Of a stretch of DNA of 64,000 nucleotides, positions 25,670 through 38,623 are shown piece after piece. A program made the translations under genes and the position numbers. Origin of the DNA: Ephydatia muelleri. Taxonomy: Eukaryota; Porifera; Demospongiae; Spongillida; Spongillidae. The notes under the pieces are model-generated. The model did no database searches. It saw only the letters and a list, made by a program, of their open reading frames with translations, and was not told the DNA's origin. The DNA is taken from positions 4,831,533-4,895,532 of the forward strand of contig JABACO010000015.1 of NCBI GenBank assembly GCA_013339895.1. The letters are read 5' to 3'. Position 1 is the stretch's first letter; the number at the start of each line of letters is the position of its first letter.

Positions 25670-25881
25670 TTGTTAGCAAATAATACAATTCAATTATTGT
25701 AAACAAATGGAGGGGGGCCCTTAGTTTGAACAATTCAATTAACAGCGCAGGCCATGTACGTGATAGCGACCAATGCTAGCTGCGCTATAGTGATTGAAGA
25801 CCAGGCAGACCAGGCCGCAAACGACTTCACATGCAACGGAGTGCCGAAGAAGAGAAAAGCGTCAGCGATTACCAATCAGAA

Positions 25882-26004
25882 GCGTAGGAACGTGAACAGG
25901 ATTGGGGGGGCCCAAAGGGTGTGTCTAATATAAATTCAGCATACTTTACATAATGCCCAAGATTGGGGGGGCCAAGGCCCCCTCTGCTCCCCCGGTTCCT
26001 ACGC
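25882..26004. mobile_element. Small terminal-inverted-repeat element (~123 bp)
   Basis: GCGTAGGAAC at 25882-25891 and GTTCCTACGC at 25995-26004 are perfect inverted ends. G-rich and C-rich runs inside (GGGGGGGCCC, GGCCCCC) extend the pairing loosely. It lies just upstream of the hAT remnant. No coding capacity. Confidence 0.5.
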
Positions 26005-26227
26005 CTATGCCGATTTCTTTTGCAAACGGCCCGCTGTGCGGTCACCGTCTGTGGTAATTTAATTGGCAATAAAACTGCTTTATGCAGCACTTGTGTTCTG
26101 CTTTGACTTACACGATACCGCTTACAGGTTTTGAGCTTGGACAACTCCATAACAACAACCACACAGCAGGATCCAGTCTCAGCTGACAGCCGCTCACTGC
26201 AGCAACAGACTCCTTCTTCCTCAACCT

Positions 26228-27370
26228 AGTGTACTCAGTCCCTGCTGAAGAAGTTGAACAAGAGCCTGAGCCACAGCAACAATCACAGGTGCCCCAGTTG
26301 ACGATCATCGATGGTTAGTGCAAGTGTGTACATGTAATCTGACACTATAAATAACAGATAAGGACGTTGCAAACTTGGTTGGGAAAACTTTGACTCAGTC
26401 TGAGAAATATGAAGCTTTGAAAAGCATAACTGTTCCTGCAAAGGGCTACAAGTTTCCTGTTCGGGAGTTCAAAGCAAGAACAGGAGTACGCAGACGGTGT
26501 GTATCAAATGGCATCCTTCAATATCGTATACATACATTGATATTATATTATTATATTGTTCATTACACAAGAGCTTCATATATAGTTGGATAGGCAAATA
26601 CCCAGGGTTGGCCTATTCCATAAGTCAGGATGGAGCCTACTGTTTGTTCTGCTTGCTTTTTGTCTGTGACAAGAATGAGCATGCAGTCTTGATAAGGAAA
26701 CCATACAGAGACTGAAAGCATGCTACAGAGCTATTTAATGGTCATTATTTTGACCTTAGAAGTGACATGAAGTGTTATGAGGCACATAAGATGTGTGCAG
26801 AATCTGCACTGACACTGCAGAGAGTAGTTATGAATGCACAGGTGAGTGAAATGTGATAGAGACTTTACTGAAGACCCCAGTGAATCAGATGCTGAATACC
26901 ATTGACAAGGAGCACATTGCAAGGAATAGGAAAATTTTGGAGTCTATTGTTGATGCCATAATTCTCTGTGTTTACCACTGCGTGGTCATCGTGATGACAG
27001 CACTGCTGAAGGTACACTGGTGTAATTATATCAATAATGTTACTAATTTGATTACATTCATGTAGCAAAGAGAGTTGCCCAAGCACCCTTTTGCCTGCCC
27101 TAAGGGCTTGTAGGAAGCAGCAATTTCCTAATATCTGCACAATCCTTCACATTATGACTGTGAGGCATCTAACAAGTTGCGAGACAGAGCATTCCATCAG
27201 TGGAATCCGAAGACTAAAAACTTACCTCAGGTCTACAATGAAAGAGGACAGGTTAAATGGATTAACCTTGTTTATGGAGCACCAGTCGATCAGTATATCT
27301 ATCAAGGAAATAATTGACGTATTTGCAAGTACATAGCAGCGCCGAATGAAGCTTGCATTCATCTTGGATG
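26228..27370 (+). pseudogene. Internally deleted hAT transposase (TTF zinc finger / DUF4371 type)
   Basis: Fragments in order are: an N-terminal piece (SVPAEEVEQEPEPQQQSQVP) spliced by phase to DKDVANLVGKTLTQSEKYEA; the TTF-type zinc-finger region (WIGKYPGLAYSISQDGAYCLF); LLKTPVNQMLNTIDKEHIARN; then, after a frameshift, LPLRGHRDDSTAE. The C-terminal dimerisation region follows (FPNICTILHIMTV, CETEHSISGIRRLKTYLRST, ERLNG/DRLNGLTLF). These match the DUF4371/hAT-C architecture from family knowledge. The catalytic middle, normally several hundred residues, is missing, and frameshifts and a stop break what remains, so it cannot be active. Confidence 0.75.
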
Positions 27371-27516
27371 ATGCAACAGAAAATGGTGATTAAAACAATA
27401 TATGTATCTTAATCTTGTGGACATTCAATTAAACCTCACCGTTATAAATGCTATAGGATTTTTGATGCCGAAATGCTAAAATTGTAAAGCTTCTGGGGTG
27501 GAGCCCCAGACCCCGA

Positions 27517-27541
27517 TGGGGGAGCGTACAGCGCTCCCCCA
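27517..27541. repeat. GC-rich hairpin
   Basis: TGGGGGAGCG and CGCTCCCCCA form a perfect 10-bp stem around a 5-base loop, inside a GC-rich patch (GGAGCCCCAGACCCC). It lies about 150 bp beyond the hAT remnant and could be its terminal structure or a separate repeat. Confidence 0.6.
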
Positions 27542-27544
27542 TAC

Positions 27545-29170
27545 CCCCTAGCTGGGTGGTAGGAAGTCTTGCATGAGCAATCTTGCCATACCCTAGGCCC
27601 TAGCGCAAAAAGCATGCGCAGGTTTGACAACATGCAACCAAACTTGATAACCCTCACACGTACACAATCAACAGACATTGTAGCATGTATTTGATTACCG
27701 ATATTAGTGATTGAATTATGTTTCTCTAAATATAAAATGTGTGTATAGTTATACACGAAATAAATAAGACTTCATAAGCCATTAACTATTAAATGATATT
27801 TACTTTAATAACTCAGTATTAAATAAGTAACTTGAAAATCAAACCAAAGTAGCTAACTATAGGTAATTATTAAAAGCAAATATCATTATGCATTAACTTG
27901 AATATTGATGTTACAGAAGACCTTGATAAATTTGATTTTGTTACTCAACCGTTAACATATGTTTTGCACCTATAACATAATTAGTACAGTATAGAATAGA
28001 TCTTCAGTCGTACAACTAACTGGCTTCAATCTAGAGGTAAGAGCTATAACTATTTAAACCTGTCCTCGTGTTCATTCGTGGACACCCTGTAGCATGCATG
28101 CAGAAGCAAGCAGAGCAATGAATGTTGTGACTGGGAAGCTGGGAGAGTATAGGTGCTCCTGCTGTGGTACACAAACCATCTGCTGATACAGAAACATGGA
28201 TACTTCCAGCAGTAAGTCACTAGGTAGAGGAGCAAGGTACGACACCGATTAGAGTAGCTTGTTGTTTCAGATGTGGAGACTGAGCCTGCAGATATAGATG
28301 TCTCGATTGGTGCTGCTACACTGGCGGGAACATATGTATTTGGTGGATGTGAAGAATCACAACCTGTAGACAAGGCTAAGTATAATACATCAGAACCTTT
28401 ATCAAAGCGACTTATAGAGAGGAGTTACTTGAACTTGTTCTAAATTGGTAATATTAGCAGATGCCAGACAAATTCCCGAGGCCAGTACGCAGCATTGTAC
28501 ATATCACTATGATTGCAACATGAACAAGCACCGAGATAAAGTCCAGCAACATTTATAAAGTGAGTGGGAGCTTTTTAGTAGCTAAATGAAAGAAAAGAAA
28601 ATCATATCAGTGCACAGTCTTTTTTGAACAACTTTACAGCGTCTTCAGCACGGACACTAGCAAATACCTCCCTGACACCCACTCTTAACTAGGTGATGGA
28701 CTGGTCCATAACATATCATAGCTGCCCATTGATGGAAGATACATGCTGACGTGTGAAATGTAACCTCAGATTGGGCATCCCAAAAGAGGTGTCAAGCAGA
28801 CACACTCACATCCTGTTCTGTGCACAACACCTCCAGATTGATTTAAAGACACCAGATTGATTTAAAGACAATAGTGCTTCATTCATTCAGCGCTAGGGTA
28901 TTACCTCATTATTTAACTATTTCAAGGGTGGAGGCCTAACTTCATCTTAATGAGTAAATATAACAATAATAACTATTATTTTCCAATTCATTAATGTTAT
29001 GTACATATGTATAACTTAAAGTACATACACACACAAGTACATGTAATGTCTACAATGCCTCTAGAAATTCTATAACTATGTTGGATCGGTGGTCCTGGAG
29101 AGAATGGCTGTTAAGTTAGTTTATTTATTATTGTTAATTCTTATTATACAATGGAGTACAAAACAAAGCA
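27545..29170. other. No supported gene
   Basis: I found no exon I can support. A plus-strand stretch near 28270-28440 reads DVETEPADIDVSIGAATLAG without a recognisable family. A 10-bp direct repeat (AGATTGATTT) lies near 28835-28865. Confidence 0.45.
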
Positions 29171-29175
29171 TGTAG

Positions 29176-30640
29176 TTAAAACTGGATGCATCTGGTGAGG
29201 CTGGCTGTGACCTTGGCTCTCACCAGATGGAAGTTCAGCCTGCCGTATATTTTAGTACCGCCGACTTGGGCCTGCATGTTAGGGTAGCGAGCCGATAGGC
29301 CAGCTGCAAAAAACCTTCTGGCTTCATTTCCTCGTGCACTATGAGTCTCAGTGACCAGGGGAACACACAATCAGCCCAGTTTGTTGCATTTGGCATCATT
29401 GGCCCTGTGTTTCCTCTCTGCAGTAGCTAGGGCACCAGAACCTGCAGATCCACTTCCAAGTATTAAGCAGAGAGGTCAGAGATTTGTCAGAGGCAGCTGT
29501 CTTGCCTGTAGCCCAGTTGGTAAACAAGAAGTCAGCAAGGTGGGTGGGGCTATGGTCAGCAGTGAGGTCACTGCCAGCTTCCACATGGACACCAAGATGA
29601 GCCCAATGGTTTTATTGTTATTAATTACATAATTAAAACCATACACAAAAAAGTAGATATTCTGTTCAGTTCAGTTCTACCAGGCTTTTTGTAAGGAGAG
29701 ATTTACACATGGTGGAGTATTGTCCCCATTGTGGAATGCCCTTGACATGATTGCTCTGGCAATTGCTCTAGCTAGAGCAAGGTTCAGTCGACTGTCAAAA
29801 TTGAATGTGGCTTTGGACTTGCGAGGATTCGACAGCAAATGGTATGCTCGACCACCCCAATTCTGGACACTTCTGGTCGTTGGCTGCATGCTTTTGTGCA
29901 TCAGCAGCCTGAGCCACTGCACCAGCTGTCACACAGGCTTTCAGTAAAATGTTTGCATTAAGCAGTGAAGTGACAAACAGGTGCAGCAGGCTTTGCATGC
30001 TCTCAGTAGAAAACTAGAGTGTTAACTGGCCAAGAATGGGATCAGTCATGACTGAGTCCAGAACAAGCATTATTTTGAATGTGAAGGTATGCCTGATGGA
30101 AAGATTTGACTAGTATTTCCCTCAGTTATGCTTCAGAACTACATCACCTTAATGTTTGCATGTTGCAGCATGAGGGCCAAGGGGGTCAATAGCCCTATTT
30201 GGGGCAGAGAGCACATGTGGAACCACAAGAGGGTCTAAACCAAAGCCACCACTTCACCGCAGTCTGAAATTCATCAGAGTCCAAGTGTAGACCAAAGACA
30301 ACTGAAGGAACTACAGAAAGTCATGAAGCAGCATGGATTGCTGACACAGAATGAAGTCACGCTTTATCTGCTGGCAAGGATCGGTCCAGAAGAAACTGAA
30401 AATTAAACTGGTTCAGCTTTGTGGACAAAAATCTCTGTTTTAGTGGAGAGGATACAAAAACTGTGACTTGTAGTTGTGACGTCCCTTCAGTGGAAGAACT
30501 AATTCATTCAAATGGGCAACTGCCTGAATAAGGTCCATTGAAGCAAAGCCAGAAGAACAGAAAGAGGCAATGAAGTATGTACAGGAATGCTGTGAAAGAG
30601 AGCGTTGGCCAAGACCACATACGTAGTGCAGCGTGTTGAG
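29176..30640 (-). pseudogene. Decayed reverse-transcriptase retroelement, 3' parts (two overlapping relics)
   Basis: Reading the minus strand from 30640, broken frames give ASMDLIQAVAHLNELVLPLK, FGLHLDSDEFQTAVKWWLW, KHAANDQKCPELGWSSIPFA and LNLALARAIARAI. A second partial copy follows with DHSPTHLADFLFTNWATGKT, VPLVTETHSARGNEARRFF and KIYGRLNFHLVRA. These blocks, in this order, are the C-terminal half of a reverse-transcriptase retroelement protein common in sponge and cnidarian genomes (from memory). Stops, frameshifts and deletions are frequent. Similar relics occur at 40969-41180, 41455-42600 and 52544-53650. Confidence 0.65.
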
Positions 30641-30715
30641 TGGCTCCGTTTCCGGCAATCCTGCTACTCGATACTCGAATATCTATATATGGTATAACTA
30701 TACTTGTCTATCGTT

Positions 30716-30735
30716 CCCCCCCCCCCCCCCCCCCC
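30716..30735. repeat. Poly-C tract (20 C)
   Basis: Uninterrupted C run about 500 bp upstream of the two-PH-domain gene. Confidence 0.95.
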
Positions 30736-31190
30736 TTCCCCACCTCTCCCGCGGTCAGAACAATAACAGTACTGCCCGTACGTACCGAATGGGACATTAT
30801 TCATCTGATCACTTGATCTCTTTCCCTTCCACCAACATATGGCGAGGGTTAGTCAGGCGATGAAAGTTCTCATGATTCATGATGTAGTTGCAAATAGTAA
30901 TTATTCATGAGGATAACCTGTGTTCACCCGGCACTGGCCAAGTGCTGCAGCTATCCCTCCCCAAACTGAAGCTCGACAATGCTACGTGCGTGTAGTGGAG
31001 CCCCACCCACCTCGTATCTGCAACGGATGGGCTCTGCGAGACTTGTCATTTCTGACTGAATGTTTACACAACATGTGCATGATTGTTATGTGATGGCATT
31101 GTTTTGATGCACAGCGGAGAAATTGGAAATAGTAAATGTCTGTCGCGATTTTACATGTGTAAATGTGTGTCGTCACAATAGTTGAATCCA

Positions 31191-31198
31191 TATATAAA
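31191..31198 (+). promoter_or_regulatory. TATA box of the two-PH-domain gene
   Basis: TATATAAAAG lies 25-32 bp upstream of the first ATG (31223) and about 60 bp upstream of the second in-frame ATG (31253). With transcription starting about 30 bp after the TATA box, the second ATG is the likelier start. Confidence 0.5.
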
Positions 31199-31222
31199 AG
31201 GCCATAGCTATAAATATCATAC

Positions 31223-31820
31223 ATGACGCGTGCAGAGGCAGGGCTGCGAGGGATGAGCAAACCGTTCACGTTCAGTTTGGGCACGCCGCTGCTAAAAGGA
31301 AACCTCCTTAAGCAAGGGGGGTTCGGAAAGCTTTTCAAAAAGCGGTATTTTGTTCTCTATCCGGGTTTCCTTGTGTACTACAACGACGTGGTGGCTTGGA
31401 AGACAGACGTTGCAAGAGGAGATACTCTTGGGGTATGTCATCGCTAATTTTACCTGTTTTCATGTATTGTTTGATAACAGAATCGTATCGGCGCCGTATA
31501 CTTGAAAGGAGCGACTTGCAAAATTGCCGACCATACACCGAAAGGTTGTCGGTTTGGGTTTTCTATTCAAGCGCCAGACCCACGAAACAAGCGACAGTGA
31601 GTTAATGTTTGTAGCTTTCCATGTTTGCAAGAGGGGAGCACATTTGTGTGTGTATGTTAATGTTTGTAGCTTTCCATGTTTGCAAGAGGGGAGCACATTT
31701 TTGCACGTGTGTGTGTGTTAATGTTTGTAGCTTTCCATGTTTGCAAGAGGGGAGCACATTTGTGCACGTGTGTGTGTGTGTGCGTGTGTGTGTGCGTGTG
31801 TGCGTGCGTGTGTGTGTGCG

Positions 31821-31869
<49 letters not shown>

Positions 31870-34517
31870 TACATGTAAATGTGCGTGTGTATTTGAACGT
31901 GCATTTGTATGTGCGCGCTCACACATGTGTATAGTATTTGTATAGGATAATGCATTTGTGTGCTTGTTGCGTTGTCAATGATGAGTGTGTGCTGTGGTTT
32001 TGTGAATGTGCGGGAGTGTTTACGTACTTGGAGGAAGTTCAGACATAGCATGGTCGCCATTGGCTTCCGAAGCCATATAGGGTGCCGTAAGAGACTTCCT
32101 AAGAGAAGTTTCAGCTACAATAAATGTGTCTTCACTGTAAGCCACTGTTTTTGTATTTGTATTATCTTGCTTACCTCCACCCTGCCGTGCTCTTTCATTG
32201 TGTGCACACAGGAGCTTTCTTCTGAATGCTTCTGACAAGGCCGAGAGAGATGCCTGGACAGAAGCAATAATACAAGCTACACCGCAAAAGAAGGTGAAGG
32301 AGATGGCAGTATTGCCCCCACCGACCATAAACATCCAAACTGTTCGGTGTGATGCAGTTGACATGGCGGCTGTGGTGGGTGTGGGGGAGAGTCACAACGA
32401 GGACGAAGAGAGGGTAACAAACATGGATGCATCCATACTTCCCACGGCAGAGGAAATGTCTAGTTTCCACGGTTCAGAAGAAGCTTCCAATGTGGACCAA
32501 CTAGCTGACCATTTCCTGAGGCCTCAGAACAATGTGATGGACAATGACAGTGATCGCGAGAGCCCTGCTCCAGAGGATATGCTGTGTTCAGAGGAACAGG
32601 CTGTCATGGTCTTTGGTGACAATGCTGATGATGATGAACCTGAAATCACCATTCCCGAAGTAGTCCTGAATGTGTGCGAACAGTCTGTTGAGCCTTTGAA
32701 AATAAACAGTTCACCTTCTGAATCTAGCAAAGTCAGCTGGTGCACTGCGGAGGGTTGCAGTGTGGTTGAAGATAAAACGGTCACATACTCCATCAATGAT
32801 AAAACTGTCATAGAAGGTTGCAATGCAATTGAAGATAACATGGTCACGTATTCCATCAATGTGGCAAACATGTCTGTGGGTAACTGGCAGTGGTAGCCAA
32901 AATAGTGATACTAGTGACTCATGCGAGGAAGATGACGTGCCAAAAACCACAGAGCGAGATAGTAAAAAAGGAAAAGTTGGGTCACGAGGAAGCAAGGAAA
33001 TTGAGGCAAATGAAGATAGCAAGGCATCTGGAACATTAGAAAACCGACGAGGAAACGAACAGGCAGGGACTTCAGTTGAATCTCCTATGAAACATTCTGG
33101 TGAGCTGTTGTGTGTGTGTATGTGTGTATGGGTGTATGTGTATGGGTGTATCTGTGTATGGGTGTATGTGTGGGTGTATGTTGTTACTTGTGATGGCACA
33201 CCAATATTTACTACTTGTCTTGGCAGTTAAATTGTATGTGTTGACATTCAAGTGGGAATAGAAAGGTGTACATGACTTTATGACATGGAACAAATTAAGG
33301 TGACACATTAAGGTGACAGTTATGTTCATCACATGTTTCATGATATGGTGTACAGAATGGCAAGTGCATGCTGAAATTTGTCATACATATTTTGGGGATA
33401 CAGGTTGAACCTAAGGGAGTGAAAGTTTGTCCCCAAATGAATATCAGTACAATAGCCTACCCACCCCACCATAGAAGAGAACAAATTGAAACATCCCATT
33501 TCATCTTAGGAGTAACTTATTTGACAAGAGGGTTTGGTGCTTCTTGTGCAGATATGTGCAGTCTAGATAATACAATACCAATTTGATGTCATTGTAGCCT
33601 CTCCCCCACACACATGCACCACCCAAATTTGAAGCAATGTATCTTGTACATCATGGGATACGATATGTTTCCTTCGAAACTTCCCCTCCCCTCAGGTTGA
33701 ACTGAAATTGTTATGGGATCAATAGTGGTTAGAAATAGTATTTCAGTTAGTGGTGATGAAAAGCAGAAAAGGTGACATGGGTGGCCTGTCCCAGACCTTC
33801 TTAACCTGCTTCTAAATATTGTGTTTGAAATGTGTTAACTGTTTCCTTTAGAGGCCTGTGCACTGATAGGATCAGCCTGTGTCAGTTGTCTCCCTCTCTT
33901 CACTAGGAACATTTATTCAGAAAAAAGGCTTCATATATAAACTTGGTGGAAAAAGAAAAAGTTGGAAACTGAGATACGTTGTCCTGAATCCTGGTTATTT
34001 CTGCTACTACAAAGACCCATCTGTAAGTTAGTGCATGAATAAGTCCAGAAGGGGTGGGAATAAAGCTAGAGGGGCAGGTGGTGCTGTTGAGTGAAGGGGA
34101 AGAAAATAAAACCCATAGAAAAACATTTGTACTTTTTAATTGGTAGTTTAATTCTGTGAACTTGGATGACCACTGTACAATTTCAAAAGGTGCCAAAACC
34201 AATTGGTGAGGTGAAATTGAAGAATGTCACAGTGATGGAATCAGACCATACATGTGAGCATGGCATATTGTCACTGGGCTGCATTCCAATGATCTTATCA
34301 TTGACTTGACTCAGCAAAAGGAAAGCAACCATTTCAGTTTGTAGTGCACACTGAAAGTACATGGAATAACAGGTGTGACTGGATATTAGCAGCTGTCAAA
34401 GCTGAGGAGTTGCAAGACTGGATTACAGCTTTTCAAGTACGCTTGCATGGTTGACTCTTTGTGCATACAGATGCTTGACTTCTCTTCCCATTAAAGCTCG
34501 CAGGCCAAAGAAGATGA
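31223..34517 (+). CDS. Protein with two PH domains and an acidic linker
   Basis: PH domains bind phosphoinositides or proteins at membranes. Exons: 31223-31432, 31481-31596, 32212-33099, 33907-34022, 34190-34253, 34315-34436, 34497-34517. Exons 1-3 encode the first PH domain ([20 protein letters not shown], then [10 protein letters not shown], ending [14 protein letters not shown]). The acidic, serine-rich linker fills exon 3. Exons 4-7 encode the second PH domain ([20 protein letters not shown] through [12 protein letters not shown]) and end LAGQRR-stop. Splice phases agree except inside exon 3: near 32880 the frame reaches a TAG and the linker continues one frame over ([17 protein letters not shown]). 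That is a one-base sequence error, a short unrecognised intron or a disabling frameshift. The start may be ATG 31253. Family name not assigned. Confidence 0.8.
31601..31868. repeat. Minisatellite plus GT microsatellite in PH-gene intron 2
   Basis: Three copies of a 55-63-bp unit (TTAATGTTTGTAGCTTTCCA then TGTTTGCAAGAGGGGAGCAC) start just after the exon-2 donor at 31597. They run into a long GT tract. The first unit overlaps the splice donor's downstream sequence. Confidence 0.85.
33108..33185. repeat. GTGTATGG-type tandem repeat
   Basis: Imperfect GTGTATG/GGTGTATGTGTATGG units begin about 8 bp after the exon-3 donor of the two-PH-domain gene. Open frames here are repeat artefacts. Confidence 0.85.
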
Positions 34518-35478
34518 AGTGGCAGAAATAACGAACAGAAGCATACATTGTCTACTTTTCTCTCTTATATAAAATGAGTCTCCACTTCACTGTTGAAGAC
34601 AATACTAAGTTGTTTGCACATTTCTGTCGTAACAAGTCTCACACATCTGGTACACATACACACACTCTAATTTAAGCTGTAGAGATAGATGTGGCCAGAC
34701 TCTGTCTGATCTTCTCCTCCTCTATTATTGTGCATGAATTTCTTGAAACTAATACCAGTTGACAAAAATGGATTTTAAAATAGAGATATGTCAATCAAGT
34801 GTACAACTATCTCAGGGCTTACTGTACCACCAAAGTCCAAAATTCTCCAACTTGGATTTGAAAGCAAGATGGTCCATGGCCAATAATATCCAAGTGCTAA
34901 ACTTTAGGATCAGCATGCACTGCTTCAGTGTTAGGGCAATACTAGTCACTGCTCGCAATGCTAACGATGGTACCAGAAAATGTTCAGGTTCAGGAATGGT
35001 AAATGGATGAGATGAGCAAGTGTGCTCGTGCTTTCTTCAGCTGAATGGTTGATATCTTTAGAAGTGGATGAATAAAATAATTTTAAATAAAGCTAGTGAC
35101 ACACACTACTATCATACAGATATAAACACAGCTGGCGATCAACACATTGCAAGATGTCATCTCTGTATCAAACCATGCCTTTTAAATTCTTGCATTGTCT
35201 AATGAAGATTTAGAGGGCTAAATGGTTGATTAGGTTGCTGTTGTCTAAGTGATGTTTATTACCATTACAATTAACAACTTGAATTTAGTGGAGTGAAGGG
35301 TTGGAAAATTGAAGAGTGCTCCCTGTGAGGTTGAATGGTTTGAAATTATAAACAGCTTTTAATCCACATTCATTGTTCCTCTGGTTCTAGTTCACCACTA
35401 ATCCACCATCTGTCCAAGGTCATAGAAGTTTTTTTAAATACGTCTGTTCAACCCTTGGAGGTTATTAATGCTGAAGCT

Positions 35479-35791
35479 TCAACGTTCTTTTTTCACTGCA
35501 CTCCTGAGTATATGCTCTACTATCCACTCATACTCCCCATGCAGTGTCTTGACTTGCACATATGAGGGCCTTCTAGACCCACCAGTGTTCCAAGTGGCAA
35601 TCAAGTAGTAGCTAGGAATGGATGTTGTAGGGTATGCCTCAACCATTATGGTGGCCACGCAGTCACCTGCAAGCTAATGAGGAAGCATAGTTGCCAGTCA
35701 CAATCAGTTCAGAGTTGCTAATGCTGAGGGCACACATTGGAGTAATGCAACCTGTCCACTGGTCACAGCATGTCCAGTCCACTGCACCATT
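35479..35791 (-). pseudogene. WD40-like fragment (weak)
   Basis: Minus-strand frames read NGAVDWTCCDQWTGCITPMC, then ALSISNSELIVTGNYASSLA and, one base shifted, GDCVATIMVEAYPTTSIPSY to VQVKTLHGEYEWIVEHIL and a stop at 35479. ELIVTG and TGDCVATI-like strings recall WD40 blades. Both parts have acceptor-like borders (CTGCAG, TTGCAG), but the frame changes at AG|GT with no room for an intron, so decay is likely. The rest of 34518-37124 holds nothing I can support. Confidence 0.3.
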
Positions 35792-37124
35792 CTGCAGCAT
35801 AAAGCATGAATATGCTACTTTGATTCTCCAAAACGTCAAAACTAATATCTGCTTGTTACTGATAAAGGTGATGTAGTCAGTGCCATAAGTTATTTACGTG
35901 TCTGTAACAGAGGCCTGAAATCTTTTAAATATATACTCCAACAATTGTTGGAGTCATAAATGAACATGGCTGTTTGTTTCTGTCGCTCTATTAATAAATG
36001 TACACATGCACAATGCAGCTACTGGGTGCCTCTGCATACAATACTATGGCCTCAAGTCAAAGATGCCATTGTGCACATCAGCTCACTATTCTTAGTGATG
36101 CAACACTACTATGTCCTTTTTGACACATTCAAACACATTGCACATGATCTCTAGAGGGAATCATTGCATCTCTTGAATAAGAATTGATGGTCATTAGCAA
36201 TTGTAATTTAGGAGGCCAGTACCAAGTTAGTACTAAAAACTCTCACATTATTAGCAGCTGTCCTTGACACTAAATTTTGTAGATGAATGGTGTAATCAGT
36301 GTTTATTAGAACTCTTATTAATAACTATAACACAATGCGTTGCTTATTGGACAGAATTATGTCATTACTATATATTGTAGTATAGGGTTTTAAAAAAATT
36401 GTAATGCAAGACCAATTGCTAGTTCCATGATCAGAAGCAATGGTGTCAACTTTATTATGGTATTTGTGATGGTCTGGCTGAATTTAGCTTGATGTTGCAT
36501 AATCTGGGGTTCAAAAGTCGTGTTCCAGTATGTATACATACCCTAGCTGCCGCTGTGTTTTTGTTTTTTTTTGCGTTGTTCTCCTCAGGCAATAGACCAT
36601 TCAGCTACTTTCAGCAAATGGTAAAAGAATTCTCAGTTGACAATGACATACTTTTTGGTAGTGGGCACTCAATTATACTCGATCTGCAATACTGGTGACT
36701 TAACGCTGAGCTCAAGAGTAGCTCTTTAGATGAACATTTCTGCCATGAAACAGCTATTGAGCCATGTAGAGTGGCTGCCAGACCCAAAAAGTATTCATTC
36801 ATTGCATTGTTACAAAATGCCCAGACTAAACATTGCATACAAATACACGTGATACTCGCGTTATACACACTGATCAACTTGTGATATTCATATTCAGCTG
36901 GTTTCTGTTTACATGAAATAGAAGACACTATATATGTAAACATAGTCCAACATTACGTGTGACCTCTAAAGTATAAAAGAAGTACTATAATCGTACCCTG
37001 TCTGAGTCCAGGGGGACTCCAGCCAACTTGATGGTCGACATTGCATTGCATTAATTGGGACTTAACACTGTTGAAATGCGACGCTTGCCCAGAGATCACG
37101 TAATTCAGCTTTCACTGAAATCTG

Positions 37125-38336
37125 TTAATTGCACACATGCATACTTGTGAATGTGTACATCAAAAATACATTGTCATTATTTACTGTATTAATACTGTAA
37201 TAGTATCTCAAATCAAGACAGGTTGGGAGGAGGGGGTTATCATCATTCTTTATACTAATTTTAATTAATGTTCTGGCATACATAGGTGTAGTACTTGTGT
37301 CTTCTTCCATCACATTTAATACTGCTACAGCAAGCCCCATCTCTTTCACATCTTGCTCCAACTCCTTCGCATTTTTTCTCACATCTTGCTCCACCTTCCT
37401 CACACCATGCCCCACCTCCTCTTCAGTCTTCATATATTGCTCCACTTCCAAGATTCTCAGTTCATTGCAGACATTGCAGAAATGTCTAACTGTCACTGCT
37501 CCCTTCTGATCATTCCATTCTTTTACTATTGTGAGCAGGATATCTTCAGGTGGGAAGTTTATCAATTGGTTGGCATCCATTTCCAAGCCTACATGCCATA
37601 TCAGTGCTCTCCAATTGGCTTTATCTATAACCAATTTAAAGAAACAAAAAAGAAAAAATCATTGCCAAAGGTAGGGGGGGGGGGGGGGGGGGGGGGGCGC
37701 GATTATGTAAACAGCTCGTAACTGCATATGTGAATGCTGTTAGAACATACCAAATGTACCACCGGTTCTCCTAACAATTTAATGTCAGTTTAGCTGAATC
37801 ATTCATAAATCATTCACATTCACAGGCTCATGTTCAATGAAAGTACTCATATTATCATCCAAATATCATCAAAAGGAGAGGCGAGAACTAAAGCCAAGAG
37901 CAGGGTAGCTTATGAACCCATGCAGATTGATAGGATGTGTAGTATCTAAATTTAAATTGCCTCACATCATATCACAAGTGAATACCCTTAATCAAAAATT
38001 GCATTTACTTGCCGAAGAAAAACTAACTAGCTTTACAATATAGCAAACAGCAACACGATTGCAAATATTGAACATAGGTGTGTGTGTGAGTGAGGGGTAT
38101 ATCTTATCCCTGCCCAGGGCTCAAATTTTCATTTTCTACATGACTATCAACAGACAACTAACTTGACTTTGATTAATTCTGTCAAGCACATATGAGATTA
38201 TTCAGTTTAGGAACCCAGTACCTTTGCAGGTATAATGAGCAATAGAGTCTCGTAGTTTAACATCCTCCATCAGCAACTTGTACAGGTTCTGATCAAAGAA
38301 GCCTTTGCTACTGCTTGGATCGTGACATGATGCAAA
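37125..38336 (-). CDS. Death-domain-like protein, two exons (partial)
   Basis: Exon 38336-38222 joins exon 37624-37125 in matching phase (AAA G + AT AAA). The join gives a helical region KGFFDQNLYKLLMEDVKLRD, then KANWRALIWHVGLEMDANQL, ILLTIVKEWNDQKGAVTVRH and FCNVCNELRILEVEQYM. The spacing of W-x-A-L, a hydrophobic core and a late leucine-rich helix fits the death-domain fold, which mediates homotypic assembly in apoptosis and innate signalling. After it comes a charged coiled-coil-like stretch (KTEEEVGHGVRKVEQDVRKN). The upstream start was not found; the array at 38624-39420 lies directly 5'. A possible donor near 37280 would shorten the last exon. The assignment rests on pattern, not on a search. 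Confidence 0.5.
37674..37697. repeat. Poly-G tract (24 G)
   Basis: Uninterrupted G run in the intron about 50 bp upstream of the second death-domain-like exon; on the coding strand it is poly-C. Confidence 0.95.
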
Positions 38337-38623
38337 CTAAAAAAAAACAAATAGCAGTATGCAAAGGAAAATTTCACTGCATTCATTTTATGAAAACAGA
38401 TATATTGACATAAGTTTATTGAGTTATAATGACGCAAAAATTGAAGGTAATATATGATATGCTTCAACAACGATGGTAAGATAATTCAAGCAAACAAATA
38501 AAATCAATTAACCTGTCCAACACTTGGTAATATAGCCTTTGTAGCAGATCACCAAGAAAGTTGTTCCAACAAGATCACAATGAAGGAACAATTCAAAAGA
38601 ACACAACTTGTCAAGTTAATGCA

